64,000 bases of DNA from Polaribacter sp. SA4-10 (GTDB taxonomy: Bacteria; Bacteroidota; Bacteroidia; Flavobacteriales; Flavobacteriaceae). This document shows, piece after piece, positions 34,622-43,403 of the stretch (its first letter is position 1; each line of letters begins with the position of its first letter). A program made the position numbers and the translations under genes. Below the pieces are notes generated by a model. The model worked only from the letters and a program-made list of their open reading frames with translations, did no database searches and was not told the DNA's origin. The stretch spans positions 2,145,001 through 2,209,000 of the forward strand of contig NZ_CP019331.1 of the NCBI RefSeq assembly GCF_002163835.1, written 5' to 3'.

Positions 34622-34732
34622 TATTTATTATTCTATATTATAGAAATGTAATCTACAATTTTTCTTTAAAAAAACAGTTCATTATACATTAATTGTTTCA
34701 AATTATATGAATAAAATAGCCTCATGCCTTTT

Positions 34733-34760
34733 CAAATATAAATCACAATTATGACACTAA
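34733..34760 (-). promoter_or_regulatory. lacI-family gene promoter, TATATTTG
   Basis: Exact minus-strand -7 element TATATTTG (34740-34733) with TTA 17 bp upstream (34760-34758). It gives a leader of about 105 nt before the regulator. Confidence 0.45.
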
Positions 34761-34767
34761 ATTAGTG

Positions 34768-34781
34768 AATGAAATTTCATT
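34768..34781. promoter_or_regulatory. 14-bp perfect palindrome AATGAAATTTCATT
   Basis: Between the divergent promoters of the LacI regulator and the azurin gene, just upstream of the azurin -33 element. A possible operator for an unknown factor. Confidence 0.3.
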
Positions 34782-34798
34782 GTAAAACACTTTAAACC

Positions 34799-34828
34799 TT
34801 GTATTTATTGATAAATTTTGTATCTTTA
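34799..34828 (+). promoter_or_regulatory. azurin gene promoter TTG-N19-TATCTTTA
   Basis: -33 TTG at 34799-34801 and -7 TATCTTTA at 34821-34828 (last base A instead of G), spacer 19 bp, 22 bp before ATG 34851. Confidence 0.6.
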
Positions 34829-34850
34829 TATACTATTTAAAACATAAAAA

Positions 34851-35375
34851 ATGAAACAAATTTTAATTGCAGTTATTAGTCTATTTGTATTAGTAAGCTG
34901 TGGAAAAAGCAAAAAAGAGGATGCTGTTAAAGAAGAAATAAAAGCTACTAAAAAAGTAGAAAAAATGGCTAAACCTTCTGCGGTAACAGTAGATGAAAAT
35001 GGTGTAGCAAATATTTTGATAACAACAAATGATGTTATGAAATTTAATGTCAAAAAAATAACTATAAAAGTAGGTCAGAAAATAAAATTGACTTTAAAAC
35101 ATACAGGAAAATTAGATAAAAGAATTATGGGCCATAATGTGGTGATTTTACAAAAGGGTGTAAAACTTTCTACATTTGCTCAAAAAGCAGCAACTTCTAA
35201 AGAGAATGATTATATTCCTGAAGGAACAACAGATGTAATTGCTCATACTAAAATAATTGGTGGTGGAGAAATAACAACTATTGAATTTACTGCACCAGAA
35301 AAAGGTATCTATGATTTTATATGTAGTTTTCCAGCACATTTTGCAATGATGAAAGGAAAGTTTATCGTAGAATAA
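34851..35375 (+). CDS. azurin-like type-1 copper lipoprotein
   Basis: Small blue-copper electron carrier (174 aa) tethered by a lipobox (LVSC, Cys17). Copper ligands appear in MGHNVV (His) and CSFPAHFAMMKGKF (Cys, His, Met), matching azurin. A charged linker of about 40 residues separates lipid and domain. Own promoter and terminator. It sits next to the arm encoding a periplasmic GMC dehydrogenase that lacks a cytochrome subunit, so it might accept electrons; that link is speculative. Confidence 0.9.
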   Translation: MKQILIAVISLFVLVSCGKSKKEDAVKEEIKATKKVEKMAKPSAVTVDENGVANILITTNDVMKFNVKKITIKVGQKIKLTLKHTGKLDKRIMGHNVVILQKGVKLSTFAQKAATSKENDYIPEGTTDVIAHTKIIGGGEITTIEFTAPEKGIYDFICSFPAHFAMMKGKFIVE

Positions 35376-35480
35376 CTTTAGAAACAAGTGCTATTTTATA
35401 TACTTTGTGTACTGTTGGTTTTTTAAAACCTCATTACTTTTAAAGATTTTTATAAAAATTTACAGTACTAAGAATTAAAT

Positions 35481-35520
35481 AAAAAAGCTAAATTTCTATC
35501 TATAGAAATTTAGCTTTTTT
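35481..35520. terminator. bidirectional terminator
   Basis: Perfect 18-bp stem AAAAAAGCTAAATTTCTA / TAGAAATTTAGCTTTTTT around a short loop, between the azurin gene and the convergent DUF1080 gene. Confidence 0.92.
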
Positions 35521-35614
35521 ACATTAAAATATGAATGATAATCTTGCTTATTAAAGATCCAAATAATTAGCAACCGTACTACTTTTTGTTAATAGTAAGT
35601 TTTACAAATAAGCG

Positions 35615-36418
35615 CTAAAACTCAATTATTTCTATGTTTTTAAATTCTATAGGATGACTCTCGCTTTGTAAAGAAATATAACCACTTGTTAGTAGTTGAC
35701 CATCTTTAACCTGAACTTCTTTAGAGGTAGCATCTAAAAACTCACCTCCAATAGTAGGTTTAGAATAAGACATTACAAGCTTACCATCTATGTAATGTTT
35801 TATAGAATCTTTGTTTACAATAACTTCTGCAGTAATCCATTCTTCACCGTAATAAGTTTTACAGTTTGCCGTAACACAATGTTCAGTAATTTGATTACCC
35901 TCCATTACAACATGGGTTCCTGGTGTGCATAAACTTCCTGAAGGACGTAATTCATCCTTTTTTACACCACCTAAAAGTTGTACTTCTAAAGAAATTGGAA
36001 ACGCTTGTTTTAATAACATTGTTTCAGGAGATTGACAATGTATCATAATCCCACTATTTTTTGCTGCCCAAGATTTTCCTCCAGTAGCTTGCTCACCTAC
36101 AAATCGATATTTTAATCTTAATTTGTAATTAGAAAAAGGAGTTTTATAAAACAAGTGCCCAAATTGGTCTGTAAAATTATCATAATTATCATAAGATACT
36201 TTTATAACACCATTTTCTACTTGAAAAGTATTCTTATAGTTGTTATTAAGTTCGTAACCATTAATTTTAGGAATCCATCCCTCTAAATTTTTTCCATTAA
36301 ATAATGGTTTCCACTGTTTACTAGACCCCGCTTTAAGTGACGTATTTTTTGTTTCTTTTTTACAGCTAAAAAAAGCAACAAAAACGATGAATACTATTAT
36401 TTTTAAAAAATGCTTCAT
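35615..36418 (-). CDS. DUF1080 lipoprotein, probable 3-keto-disaccharide/glycoside hydrolase
   Basis: A 267-aa lipoprotein (lipobox AFFSC) with a DUF1080 concanavalin-like beta sandwich: PLFNGKNLEGWIP, SWAAKNSGIMIHC, PISLEVQLLGG, WITAEVIVNKDSIKHYIDGK. Members of this family cleave glycosides whose sugar was oxidised at C3. It is the last gene of a three-gene operon after a GMC dehydrogenase and its subunit-3 partner, which would make the 3-keto substrate in the same compartment. A second DUF1080 lipoprotein is encoded at 44460-45257. Substrate specificity is unknown. Confidence 0.85.
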   Translation of the reverse strand: MKHFLKIIVFIVFVAFFSCKKETKNTSLKAGSSKQWKPLFNGKNLEGWIPKINGYELNNNYKNTFQVENGVIKVSYDNYDNFTDQFGHLFYKTPFSNYKLRLKYRFVGEQATGGKSWAAKNSGIMIHCQSPETMLLKQAFPISLEVQLLGGVKKDELRPSGSLCTPGTHVVMEGNQITEHCVTANCKTYYGEEWITAEVIVNKDSIKHYIDGKLVMSYSKPTIGGEFLDATSKEVQVKDGQLLTSGYISLQSESHPIEFKNIEIIEF

Positions 36419-36452
36419 GTTCTGTTGCTTTATTTATTTAATAACTTTAAGA

Positions 36453-37052
36453 CTAAAGAGAAAATGATTTCCCCCCTGTTAATTCTTGTAGATCTCCACA
36501 AAAATATTGAGAAGGAATTGGATCATATATTAATACATTTTCTCCAATTTGCTCTGTAGTTGTATAAGCATTAATAGTCATCCATTTTAAATTGTTTAAA
36601 AACTCTGACTTAGTAGGTATTAAAGATGCTGGGTTTGCTAATCGTTCTTCATCAGTTTCTCCTTTTAATAACATGTGCTTATCTAAAAGACCTTTATAAT
36701 CTTCTATTGTAACAGTATCCCAAGATGCTTCATTGTCTGGTTTAAGTATTGAAATAATAGTATCAAAAGCAACTTTAACATTGCCTTGATCCTCATCGTC
36801 TAACACTTCGTTTAAATATTTATCTATAAATTCTGGAACATTAACTTCTGTAGCAGAAGGTAAACCTTCTGTTTTTGGTAAAATCACATCTACAATATTT
36901 AATAATGCAACACTTTGATCTATCGTTAAAAATTCTGGAACCCATTTTGCAACATCGCTTTTACAGCTTTGCATTAAAGTAAGTATTGATGGTGTTACTA
37001 CAAAAAAACCTGCAGCAAGACCTATGTTTTTTAAAGCTTGTCTTCTTTCCAT
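36453..37052 (-). CDS. gluconate 2-dehydrogenase subunit 3-family protein
   Basis: Small partner subunit (199 aa) of membrane-linked GMC sugar dehydrogenases. The N-terminus MERRQALKNIGLAAGFF has a twin-arginine-like motif and hydrophobic stretch, while the GMC subunit has no signal of its own; the pair is expected to be exported folded by Tat with this subunit as carrier. The rest is helical (LLNIVDVILPKTEGLPSA...VPEFIDKYL), as in PF13618. It lies 10 bp after the GMC gene. No cytochrome c subunit is present. Confidence 0.88.
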   Translation of the reverse strand: MERRQALKNIGLAAGFFVVTPSILTLMQSCKSDVAKWVPEFLTIDQSVALLNIVDVILPKTEGLPSATEVNVPEFIDKYLNEVLDDEDQGNVKVAFDTIISILKPDNEASWDTVTIEDYKGLLDKHMLLKGETDEERLANPASLIPTKSEFLNNLKWMTINAYTTTEQIGENVLIYDPIPSQYFCGDLQELTGGKSFSL

Positions 37053-37062
37053 TTTAAAAATT

Positions 37063-38766
37063 TTAACTGTTATTTTTTTTCAATTGTTCTGCTGCATGAT
37101 TTGCTGCTCTAGCCGTAAAAGCCATATACGTTAACGAAGGATTTTGACAACCAGCAGATGTCATAAAAGAACCATCTGTAACATATACGTTTGAACATGT
37201 ATGAACTTGATTGTATTCATTTAAAACAGATGTTTTAGGGTCACGACCCATTCTTGCAGTTCCCATTTCATGAATCCCTAATCCCATAGCAGTATTTTCA
37301 CCCCTGTCATAGCCTTGTACTTCTTTAAAGCCAGCAGTTTTTAACATGTTTTCTGCTTGAACTCTCATATCTTCTCTCATTGCCATTTCGTTTTCTCCAA
37401 AAGCAGCATCAAAAGTAACGGTTGGTAAACCCCATTCATCAAGTTTTTCGTAATCCATATACATACGATTACTATGGTCAGGAAGTGTTTCGCCAAAAGC
37501 TAATAAATTAACATTCCATTCTCCAGGTTTTAAGATTGCTTCTTTTAATTCTGGCCCATATTTTAATTCTGCTACCATTTCAGACATACTAGATCTACTA
37601 GCTCCACCTTGATATCCATAACCTCTTTTAAAGGTTTTAGAATCTGTGTTACCTCCTAAATTTCTAAACCTAGGAATATAGATACCGTTTGCACGTCTTC
37701 CTTTTTCAATTTTATCTTCATAACCATCTGCTTTTGCAACTGCGCCTACATGAAAGTGATGATCCATAAGGTTGTGACCTAATTCTCCACTGTCATTACC
37801 TAATCCATTTGGAAAACGCTCAGATTTAGATTGTAATAAAATCGATGCAGATGCTATTGCAGAAGCGCACAAGAAAATAACTTTTGCTTTATACTCAATA
37901 ACCTCTTTAGTTTCTGCGTCTATAACTTTAACTCCAGTTGCTTTTTTAGTAACATCATCATACATAACTTCATGTACAATAGAATTTGGTCTTAATGTCA
38001 TATTCCCTGTAGCTTCTGCAGCAGGAAGTGTTGATGAGTTACTACTAAAGTAAGCACCAAAAGGACATCCTCTCATACATCTATCACGATATTGACAAGT
38101 ACTTCTTCCTTGTCCTGGTTTTGTACCTTCAGTAATATGTGCAGTTCTACCAATAGTTAGTAACCTACCGTCGTCAAAGTTTGCAGAAATTTTACTTTTT
38201 AATTCTTTTTCAACACAATTAAGGTTCATTGGTTTTAACAACTTTTGATCCGGTAATTGTTTTAGTCCAAGATTTTCACCACTTACACCAATATATTCTT
38301 CTACTTTATCATACCAAGGAGAGATATCTTTATATCTCACTGGCCAGTCAACTGCAATGTTTTCTTTTTTATTTGCTTCAAAATCAATATCACTTAATCT
38401 ATAAGTTTGTCTTCCCCACATTAAAGAACGACCACCTACGTGATACCCTCTAATCCAATCAAAACGTCTGACTTCATTATAAGGATGTTTTAAATCGTCT
38501 ACAAAAAAATGTTGATGTGCCTCCTTTGTAACGTAACCCGTCCTATGTTGTTTTGGTTTGCGCTCTTTCGTTTCATTACTCGCTTCTCCTCCATTAGGTA
38601 AATCCCAAGGGTCTAAATGTGCTGTAGGGTAATCTTCAACATGTTTTATCATTCTTCCTCTCTCTAGAACAAGTGTTTTAAGCCCTTTTTCACAAAGTTC
38701 TTTTGCAGCCCATCCGCCTGAAATTCCTGTGCCTACTACAATGGCATCGTATTGGTGATTTTCCAT
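37063..38766 (-). CDS. GMC-family FAD sugar dehydrogenase (probable glycoside 3-dehydrogenase)
   Basis: Flavin oxidoreductase of 567 aa. The FAD dinucleotide-binding motif is VVGTGISGGWAAKEL near the N-terminus. A cysteine cluster CQYRDRCMRGCPFGAYFSS is typical of the glucose/glycoside 3-dehydrogenase branch. The active site shows IHEMGTARMG and GCQNPSLTYMAF. Together with subunit 3 and DUF1080 it points to oxidation of the C3 hydroxyl of a glycosidic sugar in the periplasm. First gene of its operon and divergent from the AraC-type regulator. The true substrate is not determinable here. Confidence 0.88.
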   Translation of the reverse strand: MENHQYDAIVVGTGISGGWAAKELCEKGLKTLVLERGRMIKHVEDYPTAHLDPWDLPNGGEASNETKERKPKQHRTGYVTKEAHQHFFVDDLKHPYNEVRRFDWIRGYHVGGRSLMWGRQTYRLSDIDFEANKKENIAVDWPVRYKDISPWYDKVEEYIGVSGENLGLKQLPDQKLLKPMNLNCVEKELKSKISANFDDGRLLTIGRTAHITEGTKPGQGRSTCQYRDRCMRGCPFGAYFSSNSSTLPAAEATGNMTLRPNSIVHEVMYDDVTKKATGVKVIDAETKEVIEYKAKVIFLCASAIASASILLQSKSERFPNGLGNDSGELGHNLMDHHFHVGAVAKADGYEDKIEKGRRANGIYIPRFRNLGGNTDSKTFKRGYGYQGGASRSSMSEMVAELKYGPELKEAILKPGEWNVNLLAFGETLPDHSNRMYMDYEKLDEWGLPTVTFDAAFGENEMAMREDMRVQAENMLKTAGFKEVQGYDRGENTAMGLGIHEMGTARMGRDPKTSVLNEYNQVHTCSNVYVTDGSFMTSAGCQNPSLTYMAFTARAANHAAEQLKKNNS

Positions 38767-38903
38767 ATTTATATAAGTTATTGTTTATTATATATATTTT
38801 TATGTACCTTTTTTTTGGATATTCTAAATTAAAACTAGGTAAAAATACATATTTCTCAGCCAAATTAATTAATTTGCATTTTTATAATGTTCAATATTTT
38901 TCA

Positions 38904-39923
38904 GTGAAATTAAATATACAAAATATAACACCGTTTGAAATAGACGGAATAGAGTATCACGCAGATACTTGTTTACCATTAATTGACGCTGTGTCTAGAA
39001 ATAAATTAAAGTTCAACGCTTTGGCTAGATACACCTACCCAGGAAAGCGTTTAACCGATGATACAGTAGGGATTAACAGTATTGGCTACTGGGATGCTAA
39101 CGAGCCTCAAGATTGGGGTTTAGACTGGCACAGAAACGAAGGAATTGAGATTCATTTTTTAGAATCTGGTATAATGCCTTATTCTCAAGAAGGCAAAGAA
39201 ATGACTCTTTTACCAAATAATTTAACCATAACAAGACCCTGGGAAGCGCATAAAGTTGGGAACCCAAATATTGGAATGGGTCGATTTTATTGGGTTATTT
39301 TAGACTTAGACGTTCGTCGTCCACATCAAAACTGGACCTGGCCAGATTGGATTGTTTTAGCCCCAAAAGATCTTGAAAAATTGACAACTATTTTAAGGCA
39401 AAATGAAAGAATTTCATGGAAAGCAGATAAACGAATTTTAGATTGTTTTCAAAGGATTGGAAAAGCCGTTGACTCTGACAATAAGGGAAGTAATACTTCA
39501 AAAATAAGGTTATTAGTAAATAATTTATTACTATTTCTTTTAGACCTATTACTAATTGATGAAGTAACATTAGATGAAAAATTAATGGATCGATCTAGAA
39601 GTGTTAATCTGTTTTTAAAAGAATTAGAGAACAATTTATCTGAAAACTGGACGGTAGAAGAGATGGCAAAATCATCTGGGGTTGGACTCACCCGTTTTAC
39701 ATTTCACTGTAGACAATTAACCAACTTAACACCCATGAAATACCTGATGTTAAAACGTATAGAAATGGCGAAAAAAATTCTAATAGAAAATTTAGATATG
39801 AGTGTTTATGATGTTGCTTATTTATGCGGCTTTTCAACCAGTCAATATTTTGCAACAATGTTTAAAAAACAAGAGAAATGTACTCCAAAAGCCTATCGAA
39901 AAAAAGCGCTTTCACTCATTTAA
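38904..39923 (+). CDS. AraC-family transcriptional regulator (GTG start)
   Basis: Regulator of 339 aa with an N-terminal cupin-like sensing domain (DWHRNEGIEIHFLESG, ITRPWEAHKVG) and a C-terminal double HTH (WTVEEMAKSSGVGLTRFTFHCRQLT...YLCGFSTSQYFATMFKKQ). I choose GTG 38904 (KLNIQNITPFEIDG). The frame continues upstream past 38766, where it would overlap the divergent GMC gene, and the upstream peptide is unlike the family. It sits between the GMC operon and the isomerase/Gfo/Idh operon and probably activates one or both in response to a sugar. Confidence 0.85.
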   Translation: MKLNIQNITPFEIDGIEYHADTCLPLIDAVSRNKLKFNALARYTYPGKRLTDDTVGINSIGYWDANEPQDWGLDWHRNEGIEIHFLESGIMPYSQEGKEMTLLPNNLTITRPWEAHKVGNPNIGMGRFYWVILDLDVRRPHQNWTWPDWIVLAPKDLEKLTTILRQNERISWKADKRILDCFQRIGKAVDSDNKGSNTSKIRLLVNNLLLFLLDLLLIDEVTLDEKLMDRSRSVNLFLKELENNLSENWTVEEMAKSSGVGLTRFTFHCRQLTNLTPMKYLMLKRIEMAKKILIENLDMSVYDVAYLCGFSTSQYFATMFKKQEKCTPKAYRKKALSLI

Positions 39924-40016
39924 ATTTGTTTAAAATTTTTCACTGAAAAATTATACACACTAATTTATAGCTATTTTTATAATTTTAATTTCTTAAACAT
40001 AAAATAACCAAACTAA

Positions 40017-40997
40017 ATGGACTCAAATATCATATCAAAACTAAAACCTTACCTTGTTTTAATAACCTTATTTTTAGCATTACAAAGTTGTAAAAACGAA
40101 GTAAAAAAGACGGATGTAAGTACAGCAAAAGAAACGCAAGAAACGACACCTTTTTTTAAACTTTCTTTAGCACAATGGTCATTACATAAATATGTAAATG
40201 AAGAAAATGGTTCGCCTTTTAATTTTGCTTCTCAAGCAAAATCAATGGGTTTTGAAGGGTTAGAATATGTAAATCATTTATACACAAAAGAAATTGAAAC
40301 TTTAGGATTTGATAAAGTAATTGACTCCCTTAAAACGTTAAGTGAAAAGTATGGTATGCAAAATGTGCTAATTATGATAGATGGTCAAGGCGATTTAGCA
40401 GACCCAGATGTTGCCGTTAGAAATAAAGCTGTTGAAAATCACAAAAAATGGATAGATGCAGCACAAAAATTAGGATGTCATTCAATTAGAGTAAACACCT
40501 TTGGTACAAATGACCCAGCACTTTGGGTACCTTCTGTAGTTGATGGGCTTAAAAAATTATCAACATATGCAGCTACAAAAAATATAAATGTATTATGCGA
40601 AAACCACGGATGGTTATCATCTGACGTTCCTGTTCTTATGGATGCCATTTCAAAAGTTAATATGGATAATTGTGGAACACTACCAGATTTTGGTAACTGG
40701 TGTGTAAAGCGAAAAGATGGCGCTATGTGGGGAGAATGTTTAGAAGAATACCCTGATAAATACGCAGGTATTGAAGTACTGCTTACCAAGGCAAAAGCAG
40801 TAAGTGCAAAAGCTTATGATTTTGATGAAAACGGAAATGAAACAACATTAGATTTTCCTAGAATCATTCAAATGGTAAAAAATTCTGGCTATACAGGATA
40901 TGTAGGAGTAGAATATGAAGGAGATCGTTTAAGTGAAAAAGAAGGTATTATAGCAATTAGAGATTTATTATTAAAATCTGCCAAAACAGTTAAATAA
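40017..40997 (+). CDS. TIM-barrel sugar isomerase/epimerase-like lipoprotein (AP endonuclease 2 family)
   Basis: A 326-aa lipoprotein (lipobox LALQSC, Cys25) with the PF01261 TIM barrel: KLSLAQWSLHKYV, GFEGLEYVNHLYTKE, CHSIRVNTFG, NVLCENHGWLSSD, LPDFGNWC, GYVGVEYEGD. The Glu, Asp and His in these strands are the usual metal ligands. Being lipidated it must act outside the cytoplasm, unlike the second PF01261 protein at 43403-44458. In keto-sugar pathways such enzymes act as isomerases, epimerases or lyases of keto-glycosides. First gene of a five-gene run with short gaps. Confidence 0.85.
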   Translation: MDSNIISKLKPYLVLITLFLALQSCKNEVKKTDVSTAKETQETTPFFKLSLAQWSLHKYVNEENGSPFNFASQAKSMGFEGLEYVNHLYTKEIETLGFDKVIDSLKTLSEKYGMQNVLIMIDGQGDLADPDVAVRNKAVENHKKWIDAAQKLGCHSIRVNTFGTNDPALWVPSVVDGLKKLSTYAATKNINVLCENHGWLSSDVPVLMDAISKVNMDNCGTLPDFGNWCVKRKDGAMWGECLEEYPDKYAGIEVLLTKAKAVSAKAYDFDENGNETTLDFPRIIQMVKNSGYTGYVGVEYEGDRLSEKEGIIAIRDLLLKSAKTVK

Positions 40998-41019
40998 ATA
41001 TAATTAAGAAAATAAAAAG

Positions 41020-42249
41020 ATGAAAAATTCTACAAAATACCAATTGTCATTCATGATGTTTCTTGAGTTCTTTATTTGGGGCGGATGGTTTGTAACAATG
41101 GGAAGTTTTTTAGGAAGTAATTTAGGTGCTTCTGGTGCTGAAACCGGAATGGCATATTCAACTCAATCTTGGGGAGCTATTATTGCTCCTTTTATTATTG
41201 GAATGATCGCAGACCGTTATTTTAATGCAGAAAAAATTCTTGGTGTTTTACATCTTATTGGAGCACTATTAATGTATATGATGTCTCAAGCAACAGAATT
41301 TAGCGCTTTCTACCCATATGTTTTAGGATATATGATTACTTATATGCCAACATTGGCATTAGTTAATTCTGTTTCTTTTAATCAAATGAGTGATCCCGCT
41401 AAACAGTTTCCTATCGTTAGAGTTTGGGGAACAATAGGTTGGATATTGGCTGGTTTAGCAATTAGCTTCCTTTTTAAATGGGATTCTGAAGCAAATATTG
41501 CAAACGGAATGTTGTCTAATACTTTTATAATGGTGGCAATTGCTTCTGTTGTATTAGGTATCTTTAGTTTCTTTTTACCAAAAACACCACCCACAGCAAA
41601 TAGAAATGAAAAAGCTTCAATTTCTGATATATTAGGGCTTGATGCTTTGAAATTATTAAAAGACAGAAACTTTTTAGTCTTCTTTCTGTCTTCATTTTTA
41701 ATCTGTATTCCATTAGCGTTTTATTATCAAAATATAAGTTTGTTTTTAACAGAATATAAAGTTGATAATTCTACCGCATGGGCCTCTTTAGGACAAATAT
41801 CTGAAGTGGCATTTATGTTATTATTGCCATTTTTCTTCAAAAAATATGGATTTAAAAACACCGTATTATTTGGAATGTTAGCGTGGATAATTCGTTATGT
41901 ATTATTTGCATATGGAAATAATGGCGATTTATTCTTTATGTTAATAACAGGTATTGCTTTACATGGTATTTGTTATGATTTCTTCTTTGTTTCTGGACAA
42001 ATCTATACAGACTCTAAAGCTGGTGAAAAAGTAAAAAGTGCAGCACAAGGTCTAATTACATTAGCAACTTATGGAGTTGGTATGCTCGTTGGGTTTTGGG
42101 TAGCCGGTAAAATTGTAGATGCTAATTTAATTGAAGGTGGATTGCATAACTGGGAATCAATATGGATTTTTCCAGCATTATTTGCAGTAGGGGTATTAAT
42201 ACTATTCGCTGTACTGTTTAAAAATGAAAAAATCGAATACAAATCTTAA
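41020..42249 (+). CDS. MFS transporter, nucleoside:H+ symporter-like
   Basis: Inner-membrane carrier of 409 aa with twelve predicted helices. LEFFIWGGWFVTMGSFL in helix 1 and the following SWGAIIAPFIIGMIADR resemble the NupG/XapB-like branch often found in Bacteroidetes sugar clusters. It lies 22 bp after the isomerase and 8 bp before the Gfo/Idh gene, so its cargo is likely the sugar or keto-sugar handled by them and not a nucleoside. Confidence 0.85.
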   Translation: MKNSTKYQLSFMMFLEFFIWGGWFVTMGSFLGSNLGASGAETGMAYSTQSWGAIIAPFIIGMIADRYFNAEKILGVLHLIGALLMYMMSQATEFSAFYPYVLGYMITYMPTLALVNSVSFNQMSDPAKQFPIVRVWGTIGWILAGLAISFLFKWDSEANIANGMLSNTFIMVAIASVVLGIFSFFLPKTPPTANRNEKASISDILGLDALKLLKDRNFLVFFLSSFLICIPLAFYYQNISLFLTEYKVDNSTAWASLGQISEVAFMLLLPFFFKKYGFKNTVLFGMLAWIIRYVLFAYGNNGDLFFMLITGIALHGICYDFFFVSGQIYTDSKAGEKVKSAAQGLITLATYGVGMLVGFWVAGKIVDANLIEGGLHNWESIWIFPALFAVGVLILFAVLFKNEKIEYKS

Positions 42250-42257
42250 AAAAATAA

Positions 42258-43403
42258 ATGAGCTCTAAAATTAGATTAGGAATATTAGGCGGAGGTGGCG
42301 ATTCATTAATTGGTGTTTTACATCGTATAGCATCTGCTATGCATGATAAATATCAAATAGTTGGTGGTGTTTTCAATCCAAATTGGGAAGACAATATTGG
42401 TTTTGCTAACAAAATAGGATTGCCAACAAATAGAATATATAAAGATTTTGATACACTTATTGAAGAAGAAATAAAACTTCCAGAAAGTGAAAGAATGCAA
42501 GTGGTATCTATATTAACTCCAAATTTTTTGCACTTTTCTATGGCAAAGAAGCTTTTAGAAAATGGGTTTAATGTTATTTGTGAAAAACCAATGACAACTA
42601 CTTTTGCTGAAGCAGAAATATTAAATGAAACACTTAAAAAAGCAAAAACTGTTTTTGCCGTAACATATACATACACTGGTTACCCTATGATTCGTCAAAT
42701 GCGCGAAATGATAAAAAACGGGGAGCTAGGAAACATTCAAAAAGTAGATGCACAGTATTATCAAGGATGGATAAACCCTCTTATTCATGATAAAGAAAAG
42801 CGTTCTTCAACTTGGCGTTTAAACCCAGAGAAATCTGGAATTAGTTGTTGTATTGGAGATATCGGAACACACGCTTTTGATATGTTAGAATTTGTTTCTG
42901 GCGTAAAAATAGAATCTGTTTTAGCAGATTTAAATTACTTGTATTCTGATAATAAAATGGATATTGACGGAACCGTTTTACTTCGTTGTAGTAATAATGT
43001 AAAAGGTGTTATTTGTACCAGTCAGATTGCTACAGGTGAAGAAAATAGCTTTATTGTTAAAGTATATGGTGATAAAGCGGGATTAAAATGGGAACAAGAA
43101 AACCCCAACTACTTGTACTTAATGGAAGATGGGAAACCTCTTCAAGTACTAAAACCAGGTCATACATATAATAGTGATTTATCTTTAGATGGAACAAAAT
43201 TACCACCTGGACACCCAGAAGGTATTTTCGATTCTATGGGTAATATCTACAAAGGTGTTGCAAAAGCAATAAACAAAGAATCGTACAATTCAGGCGAGTT
43301 TCCAACAATGATTGATGGAGTTCGTGGTATGAGTTTTATAGAAAAAGCAGTAGAATCTCATCAAAATGGAAACGTTTGGGTTAATATAGATAAGATAGAT
43401 TAA
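42258..43403 (+). CDS. Gfo/Idh/MocA family oxidoreductase
   Basis: NAD(P)-dependent sugar oxidoreductase of 381 aa, with no signal peptide and so cytoplasmic. Rossmann motif GILGGGGDSLIGVLHR, cofactor/active-site EKPMT, and the substrate domain with the catalytic-site segment GDIGTHAFDMLEF. In 3-keto-glycoside pathways such enzymes reduce the released 3-keto-sugar to the ordinary hexose. The stop codon overlaps the start of the next gene by one base (TAATG), indicating translational coupling. Confidence 0.92.
   Translation: MSSKIRLGILGGGGDSLIGVLHRIASAMHDKYQIVGGVFNPNWEDNIGFANKIGLPTNRIYKDFDTLIEEEIKLPESERMQVVSILTPNFLHFSMAKKLLENGFNVICEKPMTTTFAEAEILNETLKKAKTVFAVTYTYTGYPMIRQMREMIKNGELGNIQKVDAQYYQGWINPLIHDKEKRSSTWRLNPEKSGISCCIGDIGTHAFDMLEFVSGVKIESVLADLNYLYSDNKMDIDGTVLLRCSNNVKGVICTSQIATGEENSFIVKVYGDKAGLKWEQENPNYLYLMEDGKPLQVLKPGHTYNSDLSLDGTKLPPGHPEGIFDSMGNIYKGVAKAINKESYNSGEFPTMIDGVRGMSFIEKAVESHQNGNVWVNIDKID

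Noticed and set aside
38703..38903. Longer AraC-regulator reading frame starting at 38703
   Set aside because: It would overlap the divergent GMC gene, and the extra 67 residues do not match the family; GTG 38904 fits the N-terminus.
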